Assembly (NCBI GenBank): GCA_029964075.1
Contig: CM057149.1
Span: forward strand, 30,456,197-30,520,196
DNA length: 64,000 bases
Origin: Patiria pectinifera
Lineage: Eukaryota > Echinodermata > Asteroidea > Valvatida > Asterinidae
Direction of reading: 5' to 3'
How positions within the stretch are numbered: position 1 is the first letter of the stretch; each line of letters starts with the position of its first letter. The notes under the pieces are model-generated. The model did no database searches. It was not told the origin of the DNA and was given only the letters and a program-made list of their open reading frames with translations. The position numbers and the translations under genes were made by a program. Positions 35,606 through 47,415 of the stretch are shown here, piece after piece.

Positions 35606-38600
35606 CTAATATAGAGAGGCCAAGATGGCATCCATCTTATTCTTGACGTCATTGCGCTTGGCCGTCAGGGCTTTGTCTAGGTCCAGATACTGCTGCTTGG
35701 ACTGTTTGTTGGCGACTACTTTCTCGGCGTTGGACACTGCCGTCTGGGCAAACTCCTTCAGGAGGGTCCCTAGCTTCTGCAGCTCCCCAATCTACCAAAA
35801 AAAGTCAAAATGTTTTTGTAAGAAATCTCTATCGACCTTTGTTGAGGGGCTGCTCTAACAGGACTTTCTTTTGCTATGTAACAGTCAAACTTTATTTTTC
35901 TTTTGGAGGTTGGTGAACTATGGTTGGCCATTAGTGCATAAATGAACGGTTCAAACTGGATTAGGCCCCCCCAAAAAGTCTCCGGTTTCTGGTATGGAGC
36001 TTGCCCAAAAAGTGGTGTGGCGACGCGGCTTTTTGTTTTTTTACCTGATATTTTTTGCTTCAAATGTCGGCTGACGACTGCAAATGGTGTCTGACTAAAC
36101 TTAGTGCAAATATATGGGAGTCCAAACAGGCCACATAAAGCTTATTCTCGACCATAACCCAATCTAAAAACAAGTTAAAATTGTGCAGCAGCAGGATTCC
36201 AGTCAAACCAGTGAGTTTGGCGGTTTTGAGACATCATCTTTCATTGAAATTTTTTTTTTTTCATTTTGCCGACGCGCATGGCTACGGCGACGTGCGCGCA
36301 TACCAGAAACCGGAGACTTTTTTTTTTGGCCTGAAGAAACATTGCATACATTTAATAGTTAACAGTAATATCAAATACTACACGAAGAAATTTTTTTTTC
36401 TATTTTCAAATACTAAGGGAATTGGTATGCAATTGTGGGCAAACACTGTTGCAAACCATAGTTGAAATTATTTGTCATGGGACCCATTTACATCTTGGAG
36501 GCCCACTTCCTATATTAGAAACCCCCCTCCCCCCCAAAAAAAACCTTGCTAGCCCCTTCCTTTTTTTAGGCAAATTTTTCCTGGCATTTGGCTAAGAAAC
36601 TACTGACCAAAATATTAGCGGTATCACAAAAAAAACACACACAAATGCATTACTTGGCCTCATAAATGAAAACAATCATTGTTCACTACAGGTCATACTG
36701 TGAAGAACATTATAAATTATTATTCATCATTTAACGGGTTTCCTTCTCTTTTTGCTACAAGGGAAAAAAAAAAAACAAGTCAAACACAGAGATTCAAAAG
36801 AATAAGTCGAACGCAGAGACTCGAAAATTTACAAAGGAAAAAAAACCCACAAAATTTGGCTGTGACACCTCATACTGACCTTTTCAGCTGCGTCGGATCC
36901 TTCCTGCTTCAGGCCAGCTACCGTGGCTTGAATGGACTTGTCCATGGCACGACCCTCGGCATCCAGTTTCTTAAGCGTGGCTTGAAAACCTGCATGTAAT
37001 AAGGATTTTTTTGGAGGGGGGGGGGGGGAAGAGGAAAGACTTGGACATTATAATTTAATGTGTGAAGATCATCCAACCCTTCGAGCATTACACAGACTCA
37101 TGAACCAGACTAAATTGGCACATGCACATAACTGTACAATTGCACGGCTAATCAAAATCTTTAAGCCCAACCCTCTAGTCACGTTTTATATTTTTTTCAA
37201 ACCTTTTCTAGATAACATACTGGCCTGATGAGCCACATTGGCTCAAACCAGACTTTTCTACTGAAAATGCTTCACTGAAAATGCTCTGTAAAGTGAACAA
37301 AATAACAGACCTACGGTGTATTCTGTTTTCTGAGAAGGATCAACTTGTTTGAGAAAGGTCTTGCTTGCTATGAACAAAATATCGGGCCCTCAAGTTTAAC
37401 ATTTAGTAATAGAAGTTCTCCATTTTAAGAAGCAGAGGTGGTTAGAGAGGACTTCAAGGTTTCTTTTTAATCACTAACCGGTGGCGTCTTTGTTGGACTT
37501 GAACTTGGTGATAGCGTCGTCGTAGCTTCCGTACAAGGCTCGTTTCTTCTCGACCACCTCCACCACAGACTCCACCAAGCTGGCAATGCGCATACGGGAC
37601 TCGCTCGCCTCATCCTGAAATACACAACACAGCTTTTTAAAATTTGGTGCGGGCCATTCCAACGTTATGTAATTCCATGACAGAGCATTTAAGAGCTCAA
37701 TGAATTAATCTGAAAATGTATTTTTCAAATCTTGTACATCCATCGTTTAGTAATGGTCAAGGAGATTACAGACTAGGAGTTTGGGATCATTTCTCTGAAT
37801 CATTAATCAGATATATCGTGGTAAATTAGCTCTGTCATGGACATTACACTTCCATTCACAATGCTGGAATTGCCTGTGTCCAAATTTTCCTTGAACTGAA
37901 TAAAAACCAGGCTGTTCAATTCTCTGAAGTTTTGCAAGTTTTGGTTTTATTAACATTTGCATTTATGTTGGGGTGCCCAAATAACCTATAGCTGCCCCAA
38001 GATTCCCAGTCACCCCTCCCATAGAATGAATTCCACAATTCTCATTACTTGAAAATAATAAAAATACAAAATGCACATAATTCCCTGCTTAAGTTTTTAT
38101 CAACTAAATCCCATCTTATTTGTCGGGGAGCAACCTTAGTGCCATAACCCAGCACTATGCTGAATAACCAATCGGCACATTCCATGTATTTGGTGCCGAT
38201 ACTGAGACACAAAGCCCCATACACAGATACGGTGTTTGGGCCCCTAAGTACAAAATAAATCAAAATCGTGGTTGTTTCTTTAAGGTTACCTTGGAGATGG
38301 AGAAGTCCAGACGGACAACGATGATGACTGTGAGGAAGAGGATGAAGAACGCACCGATCACCAGAAGAGGTTCCTGAAGGAGAAGGACCTTGTTGAAGGA
38401 GTAGTGCAGCTGTCAAATCAAATCAAACCAAATTTAATCAATTCAAACTTATCAAACTTAATCAAATCTAAATTAATCTAACTAAATCAATTCAAATTGA
38501 ATCAAATCTAATTTAATCTAATTATATCCAAAAAAAATTCCAAACTTGAATGTGCATGAATCAGTACAATAGTTCTTTGAGTTTCTTTGAGTTCTTTGAG

Positions 38601-41600
38601 TTTTGCAAATAGACTGAAATATAAGTAGGAGAAGGGGGAGTGTGTGGGGTTCGTGACTCATGATCAGAGGGTCCGGGGTTCGAATCCAGCCGCTGGTCAT
38701 ATATTGTGTCCTTGGGCAAGGCACTTCACCCCACTTGCCCCTCTCCACCCAGGAGTATAAATGGGTACCGGCATTAGCTGGGGAGTAACCTGCGATGGAC
38801 TAGCATCCCATCCAGGGGGAGTAGAAATATTCTCAGTCGTTTCATGCTACTGAAACCGGAGATAAATGCCGGCCTGATGAGCCACATTGGCTCGGGACAG
38901 ACTTTACTTTATAAGTAGGAGAAACTAGACACTTTGGTTTTGGCCTTTGCTTTTTTGCTCGTTACAATAGGAATGGAGTATTTTGACAAAAAACTGTGCT
39001 GAAAAAAATGTCAGGATATATTGCAAATGGACTTGCACTTCATTAAAGTGCGAGTCCTTTGCAAATACTTGTACATTTCATGATTACCAGTGCCAGGCTG
39101 CACGTCCAACAACATTTATCCCTTCTTATCCAAAGCACTGAGTCAACATAGCCTTGGTGCATAGCCCTAACCCATGCCAGACGCAACGCAGTGCATAGGG
39201 TGGAAAAGTCTGTAGGACCTTGCTGCATTGGGCCATCAACACCAGTGCATTAACGGCCAATTGTGGAACAATGAGAGCTAGTATCATTGAACAATGCCAC
39301 AGTTGTATCCTGCTGCAGTTGGTGACCCACACTGAGCAGGCTTGTCATTTAGACAAGTGTTGCATGTTGCTGCGTTCAGCACGGTTTCTAGCCAAAATAT
39401 CCCAGCAAGTTAGGGTTTTGGCTATGTTAATGAATTCATACAAGACTCAATTACTAACAATTGTAAATGCTTGCACAAAGTTCCGTTTCATATTTGATTT
39501 TTCACTACTAACCTCAAAGTCAGCAATGTGTTGCTCGACCAGGTTGGTCTTCCTTGCTACAATGACGGGACGGCCAATGGTGTCCAGGTAAGTGAAATGA
39601 AGCTCATCTGGCTTACGCTCGATGCTAAAGGACGTCTTCAACTCAATGTCCCTGCAAACAAATTCATCCAAAATGAATGTGAGGTTAATCTGATATAAAA
39701 AATTGAAGGAAAATCTTGTCAAAGGGGAATGTTGCAGGCATGCAACTGGGAATTAACAAAAAAAAGATGGAAATTCAAAGCTTTACAACACTTTAAACAG
39801 TGTTTTTTTTCTTCTTCAATTATTAATGCCATAAGTGTGAAGTGAAAAATAAGAAACTTAGCTCAGGCCAAAAAAAAAAAGTCTCCGGTTTCTGGTATGG
39901 AGCTTGCCCAAAAAGTGGTGCGGCGACGCGGCTTTTTTTTTTTTTACCTGATTTTTTGCTTCAAATGTCGGCTGATGACTGCAAATGGTGCCTGACTAAA
40001 CTTAGTGCAAATATATGGGAGTCCAGAGAGGCCACATAAAGCTAATTCTCGACCATAACCCAATCTAAAAACACGTTAAAATTGTGCAGCAGCAGGATTC
40101 CAGTCAAACCAGTGAGTTTGGCGGTTTTGAGACATCATCTTTCATTGAAAAAAAAACTTTTTCATTTTGCCGATGCGCATGGCTACGGCGACGCGGGCGC
40201 ATACCAGAAACCGGAGACTTTTTTTGGGGGGGGGGGGGGGGCCTAATCCGAGTAAAAGTTGGACATCTGAATGTTGAGAATAACTACCTCTTCACAGTTC
40301 TGACTTAACCTTTCAGAAGTTGTCGACTATTGTAAAATGCAATATTACCAACAACAACTGAGCTAAAGGAGATGTTGTGTGCCATAGTACGTGAGTTCGA
40401 ACCCTGACGGGGAACATGGTGCTTGTGTTGTTGGGCAAGACACTTTACTATAATTGCCACTCTCTACCCAAGAGTATAAATTGGTACCTGTGAAGGACGA
40501 GACCAGATTGCGCTGATCTCGAGCTGCTGCAGAAAAAAATTGTCTTACGGCCTAATGAACAGGGGTAATAATTGTGAAGCGCTATGAAAACCTTGGTATA
40601 AAGCACCATATTAGCACCACATTAGTATTATTATTATTATTATTAAGGGTTGTTTGTTTTAGTGGCGTTCTATTGTACTTACTTGCTGCCTTCGGGCAGG
40701 ATGACTTTCACGTTAAGCTCATCCACAATCATGTCATCAAAGATGTGGTCAAGAAGGCGCATATTTAAGATGTATTTGTCTCCTGCAATGGAAAAAACTT
40801 CAGTTTGTACAGGTTTTGTGGAAACAGGTTTTCATATTCAAATCCTAGAATCCAGATTTTTAAGTCAATCCTGAGAATGCGTGTCAAATCACCGACTACC
40901 AATCTGAAGACCACAAAGACGTTTACACACAGGTTAGGCATTGAGATAGTAACAGACAAAACTTTTGGGACCCGGAGATTATCCCATCCACGATCAACAA
41001 GGGAACATCATGGATATGATGAAATTGCACGTCCAACCTACCGGCATTGTAGAGATTCTCATAGCTGGGCAGGTTATAACCCACGACGTAGTGGGTCTTC
41101 CAGCCACCAAACAGCGGGAATCTGGGGCGCAGCTCCAACTCCACGTGGTCGTCGTGCTCCAGCAGGTTGCTGGTGGAGATGTTGCCGATCTCGTCGCGGT
41201 AGTACACGTCCTTCGCAGAAGCAGGCAAAATGGTCTGCGGAATAAAGAATGAGAGTTGGTAGTGTGGACTCAGTGCGCAAACAATAGAGGGCGCTTTGTG
41301 ACCACTTCCGAAGGCCCGAGTCGGAAGGACACCTGCATGTACATACTGATTCATGGGCATTCTGATTGTGGGAGTATGGCACGAAGTACGTATTACTAAA
41401 GGCCGGTTCGTACTCAGCGGGAAAGCGAATGTGAATTTGTGACGTCACGGCTAGTGTTTGCGCTACAATTTTCGCAGTTGAGCATATTTCAACTCAGGCG
41501 AATGTTTCATGACATCAAACTCATTTCGCTTTCGCATTCGCATGAAGTATATACCGGCCTTAATTGTGGTACAAATATGCACAAATTCATTGCATCTTCG

Positions 41601-44600
41601 CGTGATTGCCAGGTGTCGTCGGCAGTGCAATTCGAATGTCCCTCCCAGTTTCCCCCAACTCTCCCTTTGTAACCGTTGAGGGGTTATTTGGAAAAGAATG
41701 TTGCAACCTGACGCCACTTCAGCGGTTGTGTACAAAGTCTATGGAGAGTCAAGATCATTTTCTAATTATTTCCTAACCAAATTGGAAATGTTTCTCAGTC
41801 CCAGATTCATGTCGTATCATCATTTCTGCAATGACTGACCTTCATTGAGATGATATACGAAGAAAAAAGTGGCGTCAGGTTGCAACATTTTTTCTGTTAT
41901 TCGAACATGGACTCTATTGTCTCAATTTTTAAAAAATTGCAATACTGCTTAGCAGGTTCTTAAGTCTGTGATAAGATTGACTGGGTATATATATACTAGG
42001 GATAGAGTTCCAAAGTTATAGAAAAGCTATAACTCGTCGCAATAGGAATTTCTTCACAATATCTTAACCCCAAGCCTTCCGAATCCTTAAAAATCCACAG
42101 AGGACCTATGATGTCACCTGGAAAGTTCTTTGTACGAAGGAATTTGCCGTTGGGTTCCTTAAGAGGTTGATTTCCAGGAATCAGTAAAAGTGCTTGAAAA
42201 AAAAAAATGCTGGGGGGGGGGGGGGAGTAAGGGTTCAAAGACTAACATGCTCAATGTTCTACCTTGAAGGACTTGATGGAGGAGTAGCCATCTTGTGTCC
42301 GTTGATAATCGTAGCGAGAGAACGACCCCTTCAGCTTGGCTCCCGAATGATAGATGTCGTAGGTCTCCTCCACGGCAATGTTGCCCCAGTGGGACACCTC
42401 GATGATCCGGGTCATGCTGGTGACCACCAGGAAGGGGTTGTTGTTCTCAAAGTGGACTCGGATCTTCTCCTGAGGAGGTAATAGGTTGGAGTCAGTAAAT
42501 TACAAGGTTTTTTTTCCAGCAAACCTCAAAATGTAATGTTTGCCAGCAAGCCGCACTTGCCAATATCTCCAAGCTATTATTGGATGCAAAACCTGATGCA
42601 CAAATTGTCCATAGGAATCGGGTACCCGACCGCTGATGTCAGAAACCGGTTCCAGATTACTCAGTAACTTTTTAGACAATGAAAAAGAATGGTTTTGAAT
42701 GCCACTTGTGGGGAACTTTCAAAATGACAACCAGGCTACATGGAAAATCAAATCAGATTTCATGGTTATGTGCATTTTAACCTCAACCCTCCAGGGTATT
42801 TTGTCTAGAAACCCTGCCCAAACGCAGCAACATGCAACACAGTGACAAGCCTGCAAAGTGTAGCAAGATCCATCAGGCCAAAAGTCTCAAGGCCAAACTG
42901 CCTCAGAGTCTGTGGTTCCCAAACGCAGCAGGATACAACTGTGGCATTGTTCAATGGGACTTAGCTCTCAGTGTCTCAGAACGGCCGTTTATGCATTGGT
43001 GTTGGCAGCTGAATGCATCAAAGACTGTCATCACCAGACTTTTCCACCTGACGCACTGTGTTGCGTCTGGCAGGGTTAGGGTTAGCGCGCGACAATGGAC
43101 GCTTGCGAAAGTTGCAGTTCACAATGTAAAGCTATAACGCCCTACAGACAGTTGCCGAGATTTGAATTTGGGTGTTGGGTTTCTTTTATATGGGCACCCG
43201 TGTTTTACCTCAATAGGGTACCGGGTTCCCTTACCACCCGTAAATGCACACAACTATGCGCAAATACTCAACTTGAAGGGAGCTCTTATCAGAGGACTAG
43301 CTTGGCATTTCTTGGAGCTTGTGCCTGCTCTCTCCCCATTGTAATGTCCATACAGTAGATAAGGGGCGAGCCCAATCAAGTTTAAAACTTGAAACATACA
43401 CAAATAACCAGCAATCTCACCTCGGCAAATGGCTCCACATTATCGTAGGGCCCGTAGGAGATGACGGCATCGTTCAGGGTCACAGGGTTAATCTTGCTGT
43501 AGAACTCGATAGTGGACGAGGACAGCTTGACCTCGGTGGTCTGGGACTCGGTATTGTACGGCGAGTAGAAGTAGGCGTTGCCCTTGAACTCGATGTACTG
43601 CTTCTCGCTCTGAGGAATCTCGGCAGGGTAAGGGCGCAGGGCCTTGGTGAAAATGGTCTCGACGGTGACGTCGACTGTGTCTCCGGCTGCCAGGCTCTTG
43701 CCCAGGTCAACCTTGTAAAAAGTGCCATCGCTGGGACTAAATGAAATAAATAAACAATTAGAACAAACCTTTCTGCTAATAAATTATCGGATGTCTGCAT
43801 TGTAATACTTAAACTAATCAGTGTCTTTTCAGTGAATATGGGAAGTGCCATTCATTTTGGGGTATACATTAATATTTCTGGAAGGTAATTTTGGCAATTG
43901 CTGACAAAACCCCAAAGGAATTTGACTGTATATTATTATCTTTTTGGGGGGTTCTGGTCAATAAAAGCCACTGGGATGATTCAATTAGCATTGGCTCTAA
44001 AAAGACTGTCAATCGAGCCAATTAAATAAGCCCTGGGCACTGCTAGTGTTTTCTCAATTTTTTTCTCTTCAAACTTTCATCTAATGTAATTAGGCCTACT
44101 CTCAAATTCATCAACACAGGCATGCAACTGGGAATTTAGGGGGAAAAAAAAAAGAGGAAATTCCAAACCACACAAGATGTTGCACAGTGTTTTTTTCAAT
44201 TTGTAATGGCATTCATGAGAAGTAAACATAAACAAGGAAATCAGCAGATCCAAGGAAAAGTTGCATGCCCGTCAACAAAAGTCGTCCCTTCAAAACAATA
44301 TCCGCCTTTCAGGGGACAGGAAAGTTGGATGCACATCTGTTAGGCAGCAAAAAAAAAAATGGGTCAAAATGTTATCCGACGATCTATTTTAGGTCTTTAT
44401 TTGCTGCATATTTCAACTAGGGTGTGAGCAAAGATTGCTGGTTCTCGTCTTTGTGGCGCCCCAACTATGGCCATGTCCAAACTATAGTTGGACGACCCCA
44501 AGTGCACTTGGGATTGTCTCAACTGTTGTTAGGACTTTCCCAAACTTTTGTCTGGACTGTCCCAACTATAGTTGGGAGCATTGCCGTAATTAGGGCGTAA

Positions 44601-47415
44601 CATCTTTACAATACTTCTTACCTTTGCCCGGCAACTTCCGTTTGAATCACTTTCAGGTCTTTCTTCTCATCATCAGATTTTAACTGCAATGCAAAGCAAA
44701 ATAATTACCTTTGATAGAACCTGAAATTTTGGACTCTCAATACTGTCAAAAAAATCCTGTCATATTCATGCTACCACTACCACATATTTTCCACATATTA
44801 AAGTTGCATAACCTGCAATCTTAAAAAAAAAATATGGATTTCATTCTTCTAACGAATTTTCAATTTGCATGTTTTGTTTAAAAAATGTTTTATTTATTCC
44901 AATTATGAATGTCTCTGAAAAGGGCTTTCATTGTGCCAACAAATTAAAGGGAATGTACATCATTGGCTTTTGCTGTAATTTTCAGAAATGAACTATTTGA
45001 GGGGTTAGTATAGTAGATCAAATATTGTTACACTCACATGTTTGAAGTTTTGTGTTAAAAAATGCTTGAAAAACCAAGAAAAACAAAACTGTTTAAGTAG
45101 TCAGGTTCCCTGACTCCATTAAAGATAAAATGGATCAATTTATAGATGTCGGAAATTTGTAAGAAAAGGGAACCAGTCTAGCTGGCCTGCACCCGTTCAT
45201 GAACATGTAACCAATAGCAAACACAATTTGGACTGAAAAAAATTGTAAATTTGGAGCAGTAGTTGAAAAATAGTAAGGTTTTTCCAACGGTGGTCAGCCG
45301 ACCACCGTTAGAAATGTATGCAAAAATACCGTTTTCTTGAAAATGACCTGACACCAGGTGGCATAATTTTACAGGATGCTTTAGACTGTCATTTACCAAC
45401 ATCATAGTAAGGTATTTCGTTAAAACTTGGTAGTTTTATTTTTCGATGTTTGCAAATGTTGTATATTCCCTTTAACTCATCCTTCAAAAAACCCAAATTA
45501 TTGTTTGGCAGCCAATAATTCAAATTTTGTGAAGAAATAATTCAAAACTATACACCGGTAGGTTTTTTTCATTTGATGTCTCATTCAAAAGTTAATAACT
45601 TTTATAGGCGGGGGTAGAGCTGGCTGACGTCAACCGATGAAAACATCTATTCATTTGGGAAAAAAATGTTGCAACCTGACGCCACTTTAGCGGTTGTGTA
45701 CAAAATCTATGGAGAGTCGAGAATTTTGTTTTAAAGTATTTCCTAACATTACAAAATTGGAAGTATTTATCAGTCCCAGATTTACTCCTAGAACTATGAG
45801 GCTCCGCGTGAGCGGAGCCTCATAGATCAAGAAGCCCGCAAAATTGCCTGCCGCACAAAACACTAATAAAGTACAAAAACGTCCATCAAAATGCAGCCAT
45901 TTCACACAGAACCGCTGCACAGTTTGCCCCTATACTCCGTACTTTATCTCTTGACATACTCACGTATCTTGTGCGGAACTAACATAGGTGGATTCTGTCG
46001 GTTTTTAGGCCAAAATGATGAAAAATATGCCCTTTCCGCACTGAGCCAACCTGACACTTGAAACGTGCACGCATATGATCGAGCGATGATTTTCGGTTCG
46101 CTCGGAGCGCGCGGCGTATGGCACGGTACAAGCGAAATGATGTGCATGCGTACAAGTGCATGTACCGTACCCCCCGCGGCGCGCTCCGAGCGAACCGAAA
46201 ATCATCGCTCGATCATAATGCGTGCACGTTTCAAGTGTCAGGTTGGCTCAGTGCGGAAAGGGCATATTTTTCATCATTTTGGCCTAAAAACCGACAGAAT
46301 CCATCTATGTTAGTTCCGCACAAGATACGTGAGTATGTCAAGAGATAAAGTACGGAGTATAGGGGCAAACTGTGCAGCGGTTCTGTGTGAAATGGCTGCA
46401 TTTTGATGGACGTTTTTGTACTTTATTAGTGTTTTGTGCTGCAGGCAATTTTGCGGGCTTCTTGATCTATGAGGCTCCGCTCACGCGGAGCCTCATAGTT
46501 CTAGGAGTATCCCAGATTCATGTCTTATCATCATTTTTGCAATGAATGACCTCCATTGAGATGATAATGAAGAAAAAAGTGGCGTCAGGATGCAACATTT
46601 TTTCTTTCATATGCACACCAGTTTCATCAGTGTTATCATTCAGCACTCCAGAACAGACTCAAGAACCATTGAGTTTCAAGAACATAGGTCTGGGAGCTAG
46701 ATTTAAGCCAATGTAAAATATTATCGAATGTCCACGCCCACCTTTGATATATTATTGCTAGGAAAATAGCAGTTAAAAAAACAAATCTATTTTTGGAGGT
46801 GAAACTTGAAAATAGCACAGGGAACGATCTTTAACTTTACAGAGGGGGCGGGGCATCAATGGGTAGGATGGGGAAGCACTGTGTTTTTATTTCTTTAGAA
46901 ATGTCATGAATGTTTAGAATTTACACAAATGATCTACGTATCTGGCACTTGTGGCAACGAAACTGTAGGCCTACATCTGTTTCACATGTCCCATGTTTAG
47001 TTAAGCCTAGGCAAGCTTGGCTGTTCCCGAAGCATTTCAATTTGGCAAAGGCAACATTGCCAACAATTCTTGTAAACTTAGTTAGGAGGTTAGGATGTCC
47101 AACAAATTTATTTAATAAAGTAAATATTTAAATAAAATAACAAATTGCAGACACAAAAACATGGGAACCCACCGAAGCACCAACAAATGATAGATGCTCA
47201 GCTCTTTGCACGGCTAGCACAAAGCTTTTCAGTGCCGACGAACCGTCATTTCTGAGCGTAACGATCGAACTGATCTTCACTAGTTGCGAGACGAGATCGA
47301 TCGTCCTTTCCACGTTAGAATTCACCAAATCGGGGTTGATTTTCTCCTGTTTTGCAGCCAAAACACAGGCTGATATCCCCAGCAGTAACAGAGGGAGAAT
47401 CGTGAATGATTTCAT
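35606..47415 (-). CDS. RPN1: Ribophorin I, oligosaccharyltransferase subunit 1
   Basis: Type I ER membrane subunit of the oligosaccharyltransferase complex, which transfers the lipid-linked glycan to nascent proteins. Exons on the minus strand: 47415-47173, 44683-44622, 43736-43421, 42469-42263, 41234-41042, 40782-40683, 39651-39513, 38409-38290, 37614-37479, 36989-36880, 35791-35606. All join in frame with GT/AG borders to 603 aa (human 607). Exon 1 has a signal peptide ([20 protein letters not shown]). The luminal domain includes [56 protein letters not shown] (its N-I-S sequon aligns with the glycosylated human NVS) and [20 protein letters not shown]. Exon 8 holds the membrane span ([20 protein letters not shown]). 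Exons 9-11 form the cytosolic coiled-coil-like tail. Introns hold many MITEs and SINEs. Divergent from IPO9. Confidence 0.97.
35964..36331. mobile_element. GGCC-ended MITE, family C copy 2
   Basis: Same inverted ends as the other family C copies (AGTCTCCGGTTTCTGG / CCAGAAACCGGAGACT), in the opposite orientation to 30984-31343. Lies in RPN1 intron 10. Confidence 0.85.
37650..37885. repeat. Dispersed repeat family F, copy 2
   Basis: Matches 18450-18685 over most of its length. Left GCCATTCCAACGTTATGTAA and right ATGCTGGAATTGCC hint at inverted ends. Lies in RPN1 intron 8. Confidence 0.6.
38640..38905 (+). mobile_element. tRNA-derived SINE, copy 1
   Basis: Has a B box (GGGGTTCGAATCCAG) and a body with TGTCCTTGGGCAAGGCACTT and AGTATAAATGGGTACC, shared with 40375-40650 and 54366-54660. 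The tail GGCCTGATGAGCCACATTGG also occurs alone near 37220-37255. Lies in RPN1 intron 7. Confidence 0.8.
39085..39400 (+). repeat. Dispersed repeat family J, copy 1
   Basis: Matches the reverse complement of about 42800-43090 (GCCAGACGCAACGCAGTGC, TTGAACAATGCCACAGTTGT, TGTTGCATGTTGCTGCGTT). The two copies lie inverted in different introns of the same gene. Confidence 0.6.
39733..40250. mobile_element. hAT-like MITE copy 2 interrupted by family C copy 3
   Basis: CAGGCATGCAACTGGGAA begins a copy of the element at 20146-20304. It runs to about 39865, where a family C element (39866-40243, GGCC ends and AGTCTCCGGTTTCTGG arms) is inserted. Traces of the interrupted copy (ATCCGAGTAAAAGTT) follow. 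Lies in RPN1 intron 6. Confidence 0.7.
40375..40650 (+). mobile_element. tRNA-derived SINE, copy 2
   Basis: GAGTTCGAACCCTGACGGGG (B box) is followed by GGGCAAGACACTTTACTA, AGAGTATAAATTGGTACC and GACCAGATTGCGCTGATCTC, ending in an ATTATT repeat at 40628-40648. A SINE in RPN1 intron 6, with a poor A-box region. Confidence 0.8.
41395..41562. mobile_element. GGCCGGT-ended MITE
   Basis: CTAAAGGCCGGTTCGTACT at the left mirrors AGTATATACCGGCCTTAA at the right. Subterminal AAAGCGAATGTGAA and TTCGCTTTCGCATTCGC also pair. About 168 bp, RPN1 intron 4. Confidence 0.65.
41697..41888. mobile_element. TGTTGCAACCTGACGCCACTT-ended MITE, uninterrupted copy
   Basis: 192 bp with TGTTGCAACCTGACGCCAC at the left and GTGGCGTCAGGTTGCAACA at the right. 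A second copy (45666-46598) carries the fold-back insertion. Here the sequence at the insertion point is the unbroken CAGTCCCAGATTCATGTC. Confidence 0.85.
42800..43090 (-). repeat. Dispersed repeat family J, copy 2
   Basis: Inverted relative to 39085-39400, in RPN1 intron 3. Contains ACGCAGCAACATGCAACAC and GCACTGTGTTGCGTCTGGC. Confidence 0.6.
44118..44272. mobile_element. CAGGCATG-ended MITE (hAT-like), copy 3
   Basis: CAGGCATGCAACTGGGAA at the left and AAAAGTTGCATGCCCG at the right, flanked by TCAACA on both sides. RPN1 intron 2. Confidence 0.65.
44944..45475. mobile_element. TTAA-bounded MITE, family A copy 3
   Basis: Starts TTAAAGGGAATGTACATC and ends GTATATTCCCTTTAA. The central palindrome CCAACGGTGGTCAG / CCGACCACCGTTAG lies at about 45283-45310. 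RPN1 intron 1. Confidence 0.8.
45666..46598. mobile_element. MITE interrupted by a fold-back element
   Basis: The left part (TGTTGCAACCTGACGCCAC onward) and the right part (to GTGGCGTCAGGATGCAACA) together equal the 192-bp element at 41697-41888. The break carries a duplicated TCCCAGATT around the insertion 45783-46509. Confidence 0.85.
45783..46509. mobile_element. Fold-back element with 9-bp target duplication and terminal hairpins
   Basis: 727 bp, beginning TACTCCTAGAA and ending TTCTAGGAGTA. Arms of about 340 bp are almost identical (e.g. GTACTTTATCTCTTGACATA in one, its complement in the other). It is flanked by TCCCAGATT at 45774-45782 and 46510-46518. Each terminus contains a perfect 14-bp hairpin (CTATGAGGCTCCGC, 4-nt loop, complement) at 45794-45825 and 46467-46498. 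No transposase. It sits in RPN1 intron 1. Confidence 0.92.

Noticed and set aside
40805-41252. Long plus-strand open frames rich in arginine
   Set aside because: Antisense shadows of RPN1 exon 5, which matches ribophorin I closely on the minus strand.
43319-43744. 141-aa plus-strand frame rich in GLG/VGV
   Set aside because: Antisense shadow of RPN1 exon 3.
46065-46348. Overlapping open frames of 60-80 aa on both strands
   Set aside because: They are the two arms of the fold-back at 45783-46509 read in each direction; the same peptides recur on opposite strands.
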